Source of the DNA: Lytechinus pictus
Taxonomy: Eukaryota > Echinodermata > Echinoidea > Temnopleuroida > Toxopneustidae
Direction: 5' to 3'
Assembly (NCBI RefSeq): GCF_037042905.1
Contig: NC_087254.1
Location: forward strand, 16,105,103 to 16,169,102
Length of the DNA stretch: 64,000 nucleotides
Shown here: positions 45,401 to 57,244 of the stretch, piece after piece
Layout of the letters: each line of letters begins with the position of its first letter
How positions within the stretch are numbered: the stretch's first letter is position 1
Made by a program: the position numbers and the translations under genes
The notes under the pieces: model-generated
What the model was told of the DNA's origin: nothing
What the model saw: only the letters and a program-made list of their open reading frames with translations
The model's database searches: none

Positions 45401-48400
45401 GTCTTCGCTCCGAGGGGTCTTCTAGCATCCAAACGGGTCAATATACAGAAAAAAAAGAAGATCCATTTCGAACGGATTTTCGGGTCTCTCGCCCCACCCG
45501 CGCCCTTGACAAATTGTCCAAAATTGAGCAAAATCAGTATTTCCCAAATATTGCCCCCGAAACCCCCCCACACCAGCCGTCTTCGCTCCGAGGGGTCTTC
45601 TAGCATCCAAACGGGTCAATATGCAGAAGAAAAAAAAGATCCATTTCGAACGGATTTTCGGGTCTCTTGCCCCACCCGCACCCTTGACAAATTGTCCAAA
45701 ATTGAGCAAAATCAGTATTTTCCAAATATTGCCCCCAAAACCCCCCCAAACCAGCCGTCTTCGCTCCGAAGGGTCTTCTAGCATCCAAACGGGTCAATAT
45801 ACAGAAAAAAAAAAAAGATCCATTTCGAACAAATTTTCGGGTCTCTCGCCCCACCCGCGCCCTTGACAAATTGTCCAAAATTGAGCAAAATCAGTATTTT
45901 CCAAATATTGCCCCCGAAACCCCCGCAAACCAGCCGTCTTCGCTCCGAGGGGTCTTCTAGCATCAAAACCGGTCAATATACAGAAAAAAAAGAAGATCCA
46001 TTTCGAACGGATTTTCGGGTCTCTCGCCCCACCCGCGCCCTTGACAAATTGTCCAAAATTGAGCAAAATCAGTATTTTCCAAATATTGCCCCCGAAACCC
46101 CCCCAAACCAGCCGTCTTCGCTCCGAGGGGTCTTCTAGCATCCAAACGGGTCCATATACAGAAAAAAAAGAAGATCCATTTTGAACGGATTTTCGGGTCT
46201 CTCGCCCCACCTGCGATCTGGACAAATTGTCCAAAATTGAGCAAAATCAGTATTTTCCAAATATTGCCCCCGAAACCCCCCCCCCAAACCAGCCGTCTTC
46301 GCTCCGAGGGGTCTTCTAGCATCCAAACGGGTCAATATGCAGAAGAAAAAAAAGATCCATTTCGAACGGATTTTCGGGTCTCTCGCCCCACCCGCACCCT
46401 TGACAAATTGTCCAAAATTGAGCAAAATCAGTATTTTCCAAATATTGCCCCCGAAACCCCCCCAAACCAGCCGTCTCCGCTCCGAGGGGTCTTCTAGCAT
46501 CCAAACGGGTCAATATACAGAAAAAAAAGAAGATCCATTTCGAACAAATTTTCGGGTCTCTCGCCCCACCGCGCCCTTGATAAATTGTCCAAATTTGAGC
46601 AAAATCAGTATTTTCCAAATATTGCCCCCGAAACCCCCCCAAACCAGCCGTCTTCGCTCCGAGGGGTCTTCTAGCATCCAAACAGGTCAATATACAGAAA
46701 AAAAATAAGATCCATTTTGAACGGATTTTTGGGTCTCTCGCCCCACCCGCGCCCTTGACAAATTGTCCAAAATTGAGCAAAATCAGTATTTTCCAAATAT
46801 TGCCCCCGAAACCCCCCAAACCAGCCGTCTTCGCTCCGAGGGGTCTTCTAGCATCGAAACGGGTCAATATACAGAAAAAAAAGAAGATCCATTTCGAACG
46901 GATTTTCTGGTCTCTCGCCCCACCCGCGCCCTTGACAAATTGTCCAAAATTGAGCAAAATCAGTATTTTCCAAATATTGCCCCCGAAACCCCCCCAAACC
47001 AGCCGTCTTCGCTCCGAGGGGTCTTCTAGCATCCAAACGGGTCAATATACAGAAAAAAAAGAAGATCCATTTTGAACGGATTTTTGGGTCTCTCGCCCCA
47101 CCCGCGCCCTTGACAAATTGTCCAAAATTGAACAAAATCTGTATTTTCCAAATATTGCCCCCGAAACCCCCCAAACCAGCCGTCTTCGCTCCGAGGGGTC
47201 TTCTAGCATCCAAACGGGTCAATATACAGAAAAAAAAGGAGATCCATTTCGAACGGATTTTCGGGTCTCTCGCCCCACCCGCGCCCTTGACAAATTGTCC
47301 AAAATTGAGCAAAATCTGTATTTTCCAAATATTGCCCCCGAAACCCCCCCAAATCAGCCGTCTTCGCTCCGAGGGGTCTTCTAGCATCCAAACGGGTCCA
47401 TATGCAGAAAAAAAAGAAGATCCATTTCGAACGGATTTTCGGGTCTCTCGCCCCACCCGCGACCTGGACAAATTGTCCAAAATTGAGCAAAATCAGTATT
47501 TTCCAAATATTGCCCCCGAAACCCCCCCCAAACTAGCCGTCTTCGCTCCGAGGGGTCTTCTAGCATCCAAACGGGTCAATATACAGAAAAAAAAGAAGAT
47601 CCATTTCGAACGGATTTTCGGGTCTCTCGCCCCACCCGCGCCCTTGACAAATTGTCCAAAATTGAGCAAAATCAGTGATTTTCCAAATATTGCCCCCGAA
47701 ACCCCCCCAAACCAGCCGTCTTCGCTCCGAGGGGTCTTCTAGCATCCAAACGGGTCAATATATAGAAAGAAAAGAAGATCCATTTCGAACGGATTTTCAG
47801 GTCTCTCGCCCCATCCGCGACCTGGACAAATTGTCCAAAATTGAGCAAAATCAGTATTTTCCAAATATTGCCCCCGAAATTAACCCCCCCAAACCAGCCG
47901 TCTCCGCTCCGAGGGGTCTTCTAGCATCCAAACGGGTCAATATACAGAAAAAAAAGAAGATCCATTTCGAACGGATTTTCGGGTCTCTCGCCCCACCCGC
48001 GCCCTTGACAAATTGTCCAAAATTGAGCAAAATCAGTATTTTCCAAATATTGCCCCCGAAACCCCCCCCAAACCAGCCGTCTCCGCTCCGAGGGGTCTTC
48101 TAGCATCCAAACGGGTCAATATACAGAAAAAAAAGAAGATCCATTTCGAACAAATTTTCGGGTCTCTCGCCCCACCGCGCCCTTGATAAATTGTCCAAAT
48201 TTGAGCAAAATCAGTATTTTCCAAATATTGCCCCCGAAACCCCCCCAAACCAGCCGTCTTCGCTCCGAGGGGTCTTCTAGCATCCAAACAGGTCAATATA
48301 CAGAAAAAAAATAAGATCCATTTTGAACGGATTTTTGGGTCTCTCGCCCCACCGCGCCCTTGACAAATTGTCCAAAATTGAGCAAAATCAGTATTTTCCA

Positions 48401-50968
48401 AATATTGCCCCCGAAACCCCCCAAACCAGCCGTCTTCGCTCCGAGGGGTCTTCTAGCATCGAAACGGGTCAATATACAGAAAAAAAAGAAGATCCATTTC
48501 GAACGGATTTTCTGGTCTCTCGCCCCACCCGCGCCCTTGACAAATTGTCCAAAATTGAGCAAAATCAGTATTTTCCAAATATTGCCCCCGAAACCCCCCC
48601 AAACCAGCCGTCTTCGCTCCGAGGGGTCTTCTAGCATCCAAACGGGTCAATATACAGAAAAAAAAGGAGATCCATTTCGAACGGATTTTCGGGTCTCTCG
48701 CCCCACCCGCGCCCTTGACAAATTGTCCAAAATTGAGCAAAATCTGTATTTTCCAAATATTGCCCCCGAAACCCCCCAAAACCAGCCGTCTTCGCTCCGA
48801 GGGGTCTTTTAGCATCCAAACGGGTCAATATACAGAAAAAAAAGAAGATCCATTTCGAACGGATTTTGGGGTCTCTCGCCCCACCCGCGCCCTTGACAAA
48901 TTGTCCAAAATTGAGCAAAATCTTTATTTTCCAAATATTGCCCCCGAAACCCCCCCAAACCAGCCGTCTTCGCTCCGAGGGGTCTTCTAGCATCCAAACG
49001 GGTAAATATACAGAAAAAAAAGAAGATCCATTTCGAACAGATTTTCGGGTCTCTCGCCCCACCCGCGCCCTTGACAAATTGTCCAAAATTGAGCAAAATC
49101 AGTATTTTCCAAATATTGCCCCCGAAACCCCCCAAACCAGCCGTCTTCGCTCCGAGGGGTCTTCTAGCATCCAAACGGGTCCATATACAGAAAAAAAAGA
49201 AGATCCATTTCGAACGGATTTTCCGGTCTCTCGCCCCACCCGCGCCCTTGACAAATTGTCCAAAATTGAGCAAAATCAGTATTTTCCAAATATTGCCCCC
49301 GAAACCCCCCCAAACCAGTGTCTTCGCTCCGAGGGGTCTTCTAGCATCCGAACGGGTCCATATACAGAAAAAAAAGAAGATCCATTTTGAACGGATTTTC
49401 GGGTCTCTCGCCCCACCTGCGATCTGGACAAATTGTCCAAAATTGAGCAAAATCAGTATTTTCCAAATATTGCCCCCGAAACCCCCCCCAAACCAGCCGT
49501 CTTCGCTCCGAGGGGTCTTCTAGCATCCAAACGGGTCAATATGCAGAAGAAAAAAAAGATCCATTTCGAACGGATTTTCAGGTCTCTCGCCCCACCCGCA
49601 CCCTTGACAAATTGTCCAAAATTGAGCAAAATCAGTATTTTCCAAATATTGCCCCCGAAACCCCCCCCAAACCGGCCGTCTTCGCTCCGAGGGGTCTTCT
49701 AGTATCCAAACGGGTCAATATACAGAAAAAAAAAAAAGATCCATTTCGAACAAATTTTCGGGTCTCTCGCCCCACCGCGCCCTTGATAAATTGTCCAAAT
49801 TTGAGCAAAATCAGTATTTTCCAAATATTGCCCCCGAAACCGCCCCAAACCAGCCGTCTTCGCTCCGAGGGGTCTTCTAGCATCCAAACGGGTCAATATA
49901 CAGAAAAAGAAGAAGATCTATTTCGAATGGATTTTCTGGTCTCTCGCCCCACCCGCGCCCTTGACAAATTGTCCAAAATTGAGCAAAATCAGTATTTTCC
50001 AAATATTGCCCCCGAAACCCCCCTAAACCAGCCGTCTTCGCTCCGAGGGGTCTTCTAGCATCCAAACAGGTCAATATACAGAAAAAAAAGAAGATCCATT
50101 TCGAACGGATTTTCGGGTCTCTCGCCCCACCCGCGATCTGGACAAATTGTCCAAAATTGAGCAAAATCAGTATTTTCCAAATATTGCCCCCGAAACCCCC
50201 CCAAACCAGCCGTCTTCGCTCCGAGGGGTCTTCTAGCATCCAAACGGGTAAATATACAGAAAAAAAAGAAGATCCATTTCGAACGGATTTTCGGGTCTCT
50301 CGCCCCACCCGCGCCCTTGACAAATTGTCCAAAATTGAGCAAAATCAGTATTTTCCAAATATTGCCCCCGAAACCCCCCAAACCAGCCGTCTTCGCTCCG
50401 AGGGGTCTTCTAGCATCCCAACGGGTCAATATACAGAAAATAAAGAAGATCCATTTCGAACGGATTTTCGGGTCTCTCGCGCCCTTGACAAATTGTCCAA
50501 AATTGAGCAAAATCTGTATTTTCCAAATATTGCCCCCGAAACCCCCCAAAACCAGCCGTCTTCGCTCCGAGGGGTCTTTTAGCATCCAAACGGGTCAATA
50601 TACAGAGAAAAAAAGAAGATCCATTTCAAACGGATATTCGGGTCTCTCGCCCCACCCGCGCCCTCGACAAATTGTCCAAAATTGAGCAAAATCAGTATTT
50701 TCCAAATATTGCCCCCGAAACCCTCCCAAACCAGCCGTCTTCGCTCCGAGGGGTCTTCTAGCATCCAAACGGGTCAATATACAGAAAAAAAAGAAGATCC
50801 ATTTCGAACGGATTTTCGGGTCTCTCGCCCCACCCGCGCCCTCGACAAATTGTCCAAAATTGAGCAAAATCAGTATTTTCCAAATATTGCCCCCGAAACC
50901 CCCCCAAACCAGCCGTCTTCGCTCCGAGGGGTCTTCTCGCATCCAAACGGGTCAATATACAGAAAAAA
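39411..50968 (+). repeat. 178-bp satellite array, about 65 copies
   Basis: Head-to-tail units of 177-179 bp contain GAACGGATTTTCGGGTCTCT, then CCTTGACAAATTGTCC, then TCAGTATTTTCCAAATATTG, then a CCCCC tract, CCGTCTTCGCTCCGAGGGGT and AAACGGGTCAATATACAG plus an A-run. Copies are highly similar with recurring variants: a TTAA insertion before the C tract, CAGTGATTTT, and a short deletion giving CCAGGGTCTTCG. Long frames on both strands (up to 326 codons) exist because few units carry stops and 178 = 3x59+1 rotates the frame. I do not call them genes. Confidence 0.97.
46541..49750 (+). repeat. Higher-order satellite period of about 1.6 kb
   Basis: A distinctive unit variant (CGAACAAATTTTCGGG, CCACCGCGCCCTTGATAAAT, CCAAATTTGAG) appears at 46541, 48147 and 49747. 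The spacing is 1,606 and 1,600 bp, or nine 178-bp units. Neighbouring variants, such as AAACAGG followed by AATAAGATCC (46682 and about 48286), recur at the same distance. Confidence 0.75.
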
Positions 50969-50976
50969 AAGAGGAT

Positions 50977-52786
50977 CATGGGTGTCGATCACGGGGGGGA
51001 TGGGGGGGATATATCCCCCCCAATATTTCAAGTGGGGGGATGGCCTGTATTATCATCCCCCCCCCAATAATTTAGGGTAGAAAAATTATAATAATGATGA
51101 TGAAAAAATTAAAAGTTTGATCATGATAATTATAGTGATGATTATGTCATCAATCAGTTTGTTTCCTTCGCAATTTGTGTATATTGTTATTAATTAAAAA
51201 CATTCTTTTTCAGGACTATTAAACAGATGGGTGGAGGTTTAGGATGAAAAAGAGTGAAATGTTTTTGTATATGATATTTTTAACACATGACATAAAAGGA
51301 CCCCAACGAAAAACAACTTTTGTTGATACGGTGTTCCATCCCACCAGTGGTGAAAAAAATAATTTTAATACATCAATTAATTCAAAAGGGTGGACAATAA
51401 ACGGGAGTAAAAGGGGGCAAGATAAATCGTCTAAGGAATGACCATATAGCTATTACATACAGTAATAGCTCTATGGAATGACGGTAAGCCCGATGGCGCA
51501 CGAGAAGCCACATAGTTTGTAATTTGTGCTAGTCTTAATTGGTCCGAATCTGCATGTTATCATCATGCATTAAGAAAAAAGATATTGCCAGTCGGGTTAG
51601 ATTTAAGAGAGACATTGTATACACAGAGGCGTCGATTCGGGGGGGGGGGGGCGATCACCCCACCAATGAAAATATTTGGGCCGGGGGAACATATCGTTTT
51701 GCCACCTCCCAATAATTCCGCATGTGCAACTAAAAAATAAGATTGTAATGCTACACTGAAACCAGCAAGCGAGATTGAGATACCAACTCGATTTTGATTT
51801 AAAATCGTGCTCAAAATGTCTGCTTTTCAGATTGGAATATAAAAATTTTCAGCTCGCGCTTCGCGCTTGCATCATTTCTGTACCAAAACCCCATACTTTT
51901 CATGATTAAATAGGTGAATAGAATGTCCCGCTTTCAGTTCTATACCTCAAAAGAATTCCCGCTTCGATTTGCAATAATCTTTTGATGGATATATATATCT
52001 TGTTCTTTATTAAAAGCGTCCATTAAACTGTCTTTTTTTTCCAGATCGAAATATCAAAATTTTCAGCTGGCGCTTTGCGCTCGCATCTATTGTTCTTCTA
52101 GATACCCATCTTAATCATTGGTACCAAAAATGCTTAGAATATCAAGCTTTCACGTCAGAATATAAAGAAATTTTTAGCTCGCTCTCTAGTGAGATTCATG
52201 TATTTATGCTCCTCATGAGTTACTACAAACAAACCTAAACAGGTACATTTTTCCTGTTTTCGTGTCATACTAAAAAAATTCAGCTCGCGCTTCGCGCTCG
52301 CATTGTTGGTGAGGGTAAGATATGTGTCTATTTCTCATGAGTCATATATATATGTATGCATATATATATATATAATATAGGCCTAGTGTGTGGGTGAGTT
52401 TGTTCGTTTTGTATGATCGAGCGCCTTTGGAACGTTGATTCATGATTCCCCCCCCCCCAATCTGAAAAATGGATCGACGCCCCTGTGTATACATCATGCT
52501 CAGTAAACAGATCACTATGCACATGGTCCAGACAATTTTTGTCATTTTTTTCTTTCGTATGAGTTTAGAATAGGCTTACTTGTAACACAAATTGAATTTT
52601 CAAAAAAAATTATATAAGTACAGTACACTACAACAATGAAGGAGTTTCCAAGAACACCATGCATATCAATTACTCCAAAATGTCCTAACTTGTGATTTTA
52701 GTGGGGGTAATGTTGAAAGATCCCCATCCACAAGAACTTTTGTGTGAATCATCCCCCCCAACCAAGAATACCGATCGACACCCATG
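50977..52786. mobile_element. 1,810-bp hAT-like element inside the satellite
   Basis: Perfect 14-bp inverted termini (CATGGGTGTCGATC) and 8-bp target duplications AAGAGGAT (50969-50976 and 52787-52794), with satellite sequence on both sides. G-rich and C-rich subterminal runs are followed by AT-rich sequence. No transposase frame is visible. A second element (51624-52485) is nested inside. Confidence 0.8.
51624..52485. mobile_element. 862-bp hAT-like element nested in the previous one
   Basis: Termini CAGAGGCGTCGATTC and, on the complement, CAGGGGCGTCGATCC, flanked by exact 8-bp duplications TGTATACA (51616-51623 and 52486-52493). The interior repeats a motif (CAGCTCGCGCTTCGCGCT and variants) near 51850, 52065, 52170 and 52280. 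It is non-coding. Confidence 0.8.
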
Positions 52787-52794
52787 AAGAGGAT

Positions 52795-53514
52795 CCATTT
52801 CGAACGGATTTTTGGGTCTCTTGCCCCACCCGCGCCCTTGACAAATTGTCCAAAATTGAGCAAAATCAGTATTTTCCAAATATTGCCCCCGAAACCCCCC
52901 AAACCAGCCGTCTTCGCTCCGAGGGGTCTTGTAGCATCCAAACGGGTCAATATACAGAAAAAAAAGAAGATCCATTTCGAACGGATTTTCGGGTCTCTCG
53001 CCCCACCCGCGCCCTTGACAAATTGTCCAAAATTGAGCAAAATCAGTATTTTCCAAATATTGCCCCGAAACCCCCCAAACCAGCCGTCTTCGCTCCGAGG
53101 GGTCTTGTAGCATCCAAACGGGTCAATATACAGAAAAAAAAGAAGATCCATTTCGAACGGATTTTCGGGTCTCTCGCCCCACCCGCGATCTGGACAAATT
53201 GTCCAAAATTGAGCAAAATCAGTATTTTCCAAATATTGCCCCCGAAACCCCCCAAACCAGCCGTCTTCGCTCCGAGGGGTCTTCTAGCATCCAAACGGGT
53301 CAATATACAGAAAAAAAAGAAGATCCATTTCGAACAGATTTTCGGGTCTCTCGCCCCATCCGCGACCTGGACAAATTGTCCAAAATTGAGCAAAATCAGT
53401 ATTTTACAAATATTGCCCCCCAAACCAGCCGTTTTCGCTCCGAGGGGTCTTCTAGCATCCAAACGGGTCAATATACAGAAAATAAAGAAGATCGATTTCT
53501 AACGGATATTCGGG
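52795..53514 (+). repeat. 178-bp satellite array, right part, about 4 copies
   Basis: Continuation of the array after the inserted element, in the same phase. It ends at AACGGATATTCGGG, the same point in the unit at which the array starts (39411). Confidence 0.95.
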
Positions 53515-54030
53515 TAAGGACTTTTTTCCCCTGATTGCATAAACTTTAGTATGCTTTCTTGCTTAATTGTTGTTCTTTTTTTTTTCCATCCTCGTCATCC
53601 CGGCTGTATTATATTGTCCTTGTCCCTTAATTTCTTTTTATTCTGATTTTTCAATTTAGCTTTTGGCTATTCATCTCCCGTTCTTTTTTTGCTCTTTCTC
53701 CCATTTTCCCGCCATACCGTGCCCGTGTCATTGAGTCATATATACATCTTTCGATTATATATCCCTCTCTTGCTAATCATACGCGTGATTAGAGATTTTT
53801 TAATTTCTCACATGTTCGTTCATTTCTTTTCCCGCTTTCCTTCCATTTTCCCTGTTTATGACTGTTCTCTCTTTTTGTCCATTTCTTTTCACTTTTTCCC
53901 TTTTCCTCTTTTCTTTCTTTTTTCTTTCTTTCTCCCTATTCTCTTTTTCCCGTTTTTTGTTTTATTTTCACGGTGAAATCCGCCAGGGGGCAGATTGCCC
54001 CCCCCCCCCCCGCCTGTTACGCTACTGATC
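53515..54030 (+). mobile_element. Pyrimidine-rich transposon tail, copy 2
   Basis: It matches 38400-38830 in block order: TTCCCGTTTTTT, CGGTGAAATCCGCCAGGGGG, a C-run, then GCCTGTTACGCTACTG. It directly abuts the end of the satellite. Confidence 0.5.
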
Positions 54031-54053
54031 TGCCGAAGGTACTGAATCCGATC

Positions 54054-54091
54054 CACTGATCTCTCCACTAACGATAGGGGAGAGATCAGTG
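54054..54091. repeat. Perfect 13-bp stem palindrome
   Basis: CACTGATCTCTCC (54054-54066) and GGAGAGATCAGTG (54079-54091) flank a 12-nt loop. The surrounding 150 bp are rich in GATCCGAT/CCGATC words. Function unknown. Confidence 0.8.
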
Positions 54092-55541
54092 ATCCGATCC
54101 CCCGAATTGGAACACGATCCGATGGTGTCATAGGCGAATTGGACCGGGCAGCCGATCGGGTCCGGAGGAACTAATCGGCGGCTCTTTCGGCTCTTTTATC
54201 CGTCGATTAGTTCCGAATTTTGTTGTGTGATGCGATCGTCATAGCCGATTTGTTCCGACAAGGCGATTTGTTCCTATACGCCGTTCATGCAACTTTGACA
54301 CCCCTACAGCAAAAATGTGAAATTCCAGTGGTCCTTTTCAACCAATTGGCTCCTCCAAATCAACCACACCCACAGAACAGTACAGTTGCCGATTTGATCG
54401 AGAATCTTATTTTAGCACAGTTCCAATTGATTACAGCTCTGTGGGGCCACCCCGGGGGGCCACGAAGCCATATTCACACTGATCGAGTGCTCCCTTTGTA
54501 TGCCAGTGCTATTCGGGGTGTAAACTTCGATTTTGTATAGATCTATATGTCCATTACTCAAGTAAGAAACCGGCCGGGCAAGAAATATGATGGGATGGCG
54601 ACTGGTGTGCTGAGGATGGGCGGGGTAAACACTGCTGCGCGCTCACCAAAACCCACAAAGTAAGTAGAAATATATATCAATATAAGAACTAAAAGCTTTG
54701 TAGTCCAACAAGACTGCCAAAACACAGGGAACTCTCAGTGACACCTCATTGAGACAAACACACATGCACATTTTTTGTTTTTCATTTTTTTTTTTGGGGG
54801 GGGGGGCTTTCGGGGCTGAGGGCCCCCGGGTAGTCCAAAAAGGAGGTGCCAACTAAAAGGAGAAGGAAATAGATAAAAATAAAAGGGAGAGAAAAAAGGG
54901 AGATTCGAAGAAGATCGCAAAAAATGGGGGAAAGTATGAATGAGAAAAGGGGGAAAAATAAGAGGGAATTAATGGGGGAAGGAAAAAGAAGGGGGACAAG
55001 GGGGAGATTCAAAAAGGTTATAAAAGAGCGTGGGCGGCCATTTGAAGGGTGACCTGTAAGGAGGTGCCGAATTGATAATGTTCGACCTTTTGGCGGCAAT
55101 TTGATGTTTGGCCTGGGGCGCATTCATGTGGGGGGGGGGGGGCAAATTGATATTAATTTACTTAGGGGGCATCAAATTGACCTGTATAAATGAGGGGCCG
55201 CCAATATTGACCTTAAACTCGGAGGGGGAGGGGGCTTTAGTTGGTGCTGACATAAGCAAACACACACACACAGGTGTCCTGGTCGTAGCTTCTTACGATC
55301 ATCAAAGCTTGGCGCAAATTTATACTAAGCAGCTACAAGTTTTGTATTGTCATTTTTTTTTCACTGATCATTGAAGTATATATATGGCACCGACGTTCTG
55401 TCCGCGGGTCATTTCTCACGCTATATATTTCACCAAATTTATACATATGAAGAAAAAGGAGAATAATATAGTCAGGGGCGGCGAAAGTGGGAGGGGCACG
55501 GGGAAAAGGGAGGCACTACCTCTTTTGAAAAGTGAACTTAA
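54092..55541. other. Non-coding DNA with G- and A-rich tracts
   Basis: No supported gene. A frame at 54220-54540 has no ATG. G-runs occur at 54795-54807 and 55130-55142, and a purine-rich tract at 54840-55030. CAGGGGCGGCGAAAG at 55473 resembles a transposon end with no partner found. Confidence 0.45.
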
Positions 55542-56124
55542 AGGAGAATGAAACCCTTGAAACTAGCTGAATCCATATCAAAGAGAAAAATCAAAGAAAC
55601 ATATTGTTGAAAGTTTGAGGAAGATTGAATGAATAATAAGAAAGTTATGAGCATTTGAATATTGAGATCACTAGTGCCATGTAGATCCTCCCATCGGCAT
55701 TGCGACCAAGATCTGTGATATCACACACGTACAACTCCCTCATTACTTTAGTACTTATTTCACTTATATTCTCACTTTTATAGAGTCTATCACAAGGTTA
55801 GGTGTTTTCTTTATGAGATGACAAGTACAGAGGTTTCACAACATTATATCATTGATGAATCGTTTGTCATATGATTAGAATGAGCAAAAAGAGATGTTTT
55901 GGGGTATATTTTCAGTGTCCGAATGGGAGAGTTGTACGTGTGTGACATCACAGATCTTGGTCGCATTGCCAATGGGAGGATCTCCATAGCATTAGTGATC
56001 TCGACATTCAAATGCTCATAACTCTTTTATTGCTAGTCCTATTTTACTCAAAGTTTTGTTGATCTTATTCTTTGATTTTTCTGCTTTCACAAAAGCTAAC
56101 TTGCTCCAAGAGTTTCATTCTCCT
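55542..56124. mobile_element. 583-bp TTAA-flanked foldback MITE
   Basis: TTAA lies at 55538-55541 and 56125-56128. The ends AGGAGAATGAAAC and GTTTCATTCTCCT are inverted, and the imperfect inverted repeat extends about 200 bp on each side (the arms include GACCAAGATCTGTGAT and its complement). It has no coding capacity and may be piggyBac-like by target site. Confidence 0.75.
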
Positions 56125-56128
56125 TTAA

Positions 56129-56728
56129 TAAAGGGGAATCCAACCCAAATGAAAACTTGTTTTTATAAGGAAAAGAAAAATCGGACAAGTTGATAGGTGA
56201 AAGTTTGAACAATATTGGACAAACAACAAGAAAGTTATGAATTTTTAAAAGTTGTAAATATTGGTAATCACTATACCCATGGAGACTTCAAATTGGCCGC
56301 ATATGGGATGTCATAGTGATGTAAGGCAAGGACTACTCTTTCATGTACTCTAATACATATTATGGCTAAAATGTCATTTTTCCTAAAAGTTTTATTTCAA
56401 ATTATATTTTTCTTTCATGTGGACATAAAACGATATACTACCTGGGTTATATTTAGAATACTGCCCCAGGGGAATGGGTACTTAAAGGAGAAAACCACAA
56501 ATCCCTGATAATAAAGTACATGGCCTATGGGAAAGTTGTCCTTGCCCCTTGTTATAATTTACTTCCCCAGTTGCCAATTTGAAATCTACATAGTATTAGT
56601 GATCTCAATTTTAAATCAGCTATAACTTTCTTAATGCTTGTCCGATTTCTTTCAAACTATCACCATTCTGTTTAATTTATTTTTCTCCTTCCCAACACAA
56701 CATGTTATGGCCAAGGCTGGATTCCCCT
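56129..56728. mobile_element. 600-bp foldback MITE, adjacent to the previous one
   Basis: The ends AAAGGGGAATCCA and, on the complement, AAAGGGGAATCCAGC are inverted, with long imperfect arms (GTGATC, GCCAATTTGAAATCTACAT against its partner near 56290). TTAA follows at 56729-56732. At the left, TTAA (56125-56128) seems shared with the neighbouring element. Confidence 0.65.
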
Positions 56729-56732
56729 TTAA

Positions 56733-57076
56733 AACAAAGAACAATTTTAAAGAAAATAGTCTACTACATATCTACCCCAGAGGAATAATGAGGCAAAAGT
56801 TTTGAGGGGGCAGACTTGGTGTACGAATTTTTCTAAGCTGCGAGCTAGCAAAATGTTGACTTTAATAAAATATAATTTGTGATATATAGATTTTGACACA
56901 ATTTTCAGAGAATAATATTTGTCAAAAGGGGTATTGTGTGCAAACAGAAACCCCCATGCCTAAGGTAGTGCGAGATGTCCTCGCATTAGATAAAAAAATC
57001 ATGGTCCATGTTTACAATAAAAAAGTAAAGTGTAATTGTTTAAAAACTAGCTCCAACTAAAAAAAAAGAGACGTGA
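56733..57076. other. Dispersed repeat fragment
   Basis: The part at 56783-56925 (GGCAAAAGTTTTGAGGGGGC, GCGAGCTAGCAAAATGTTGAC, ATTTTGACACAATTTTCAGA) is related to 37395-37575 and is probably the interior of an hAT-like family. There is no gene. Confidence 0.5.
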
Positions 57077-57244
57077 CAGGGGCCGCGGAACGGTTTTCAA
57101 AGTGGGGGGGGGGGGCTGAGCCAAAAGTGGGGGGCTGACCATGCTAAAAATCACAATCATATGGTAATTTTTACGTTTTTGTACACGGTTTTGGAAAAAA
57201 GTGGGGGGCTGAAGCCCCCCAGCCCCCCCGTTCCGCGGCCCCTG
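57077..57244. mobile_element. 168-bp MITE with perfect 17-bp termini
   Basis: CAGGGGCCGCGGAACGG and its exact complement bound the element, followed inside by GTGGGGGGCTGA-type direct repeats. The CA-G start is hAT-like, but I cannot find an 8-bp duplication in the flanks (only CGTG is shared). Confidence 0.7.

Noticed and set aside
39411..50968. CRISPR-like array
   Set aside because: Units are contiguous with no unique spacers, and the genome is eukaryotic.
39455..53502. Many long frames (up to 326 codons on plus, 238 on minus) across the satellite
   Set aside because: Both strands and several frames are open at once, the peptides repeat per unit, and lengths follow unit variants. This is a consequence of a stop-poor 178-bp repeat, not a gene family.
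39411..53514. CENP-B-box match in the satellite
   Set aside because: TTCG and CGGG words occur close together (TTCGAACGGATTTTCGGG), but the spacing does not fit the box as I know it.
54220..54540. 106-codon plus-strand frame
   Set aside because: It starts at TTG, contains no ATG, has no splice acceptor at its start and shows no recognised motif.
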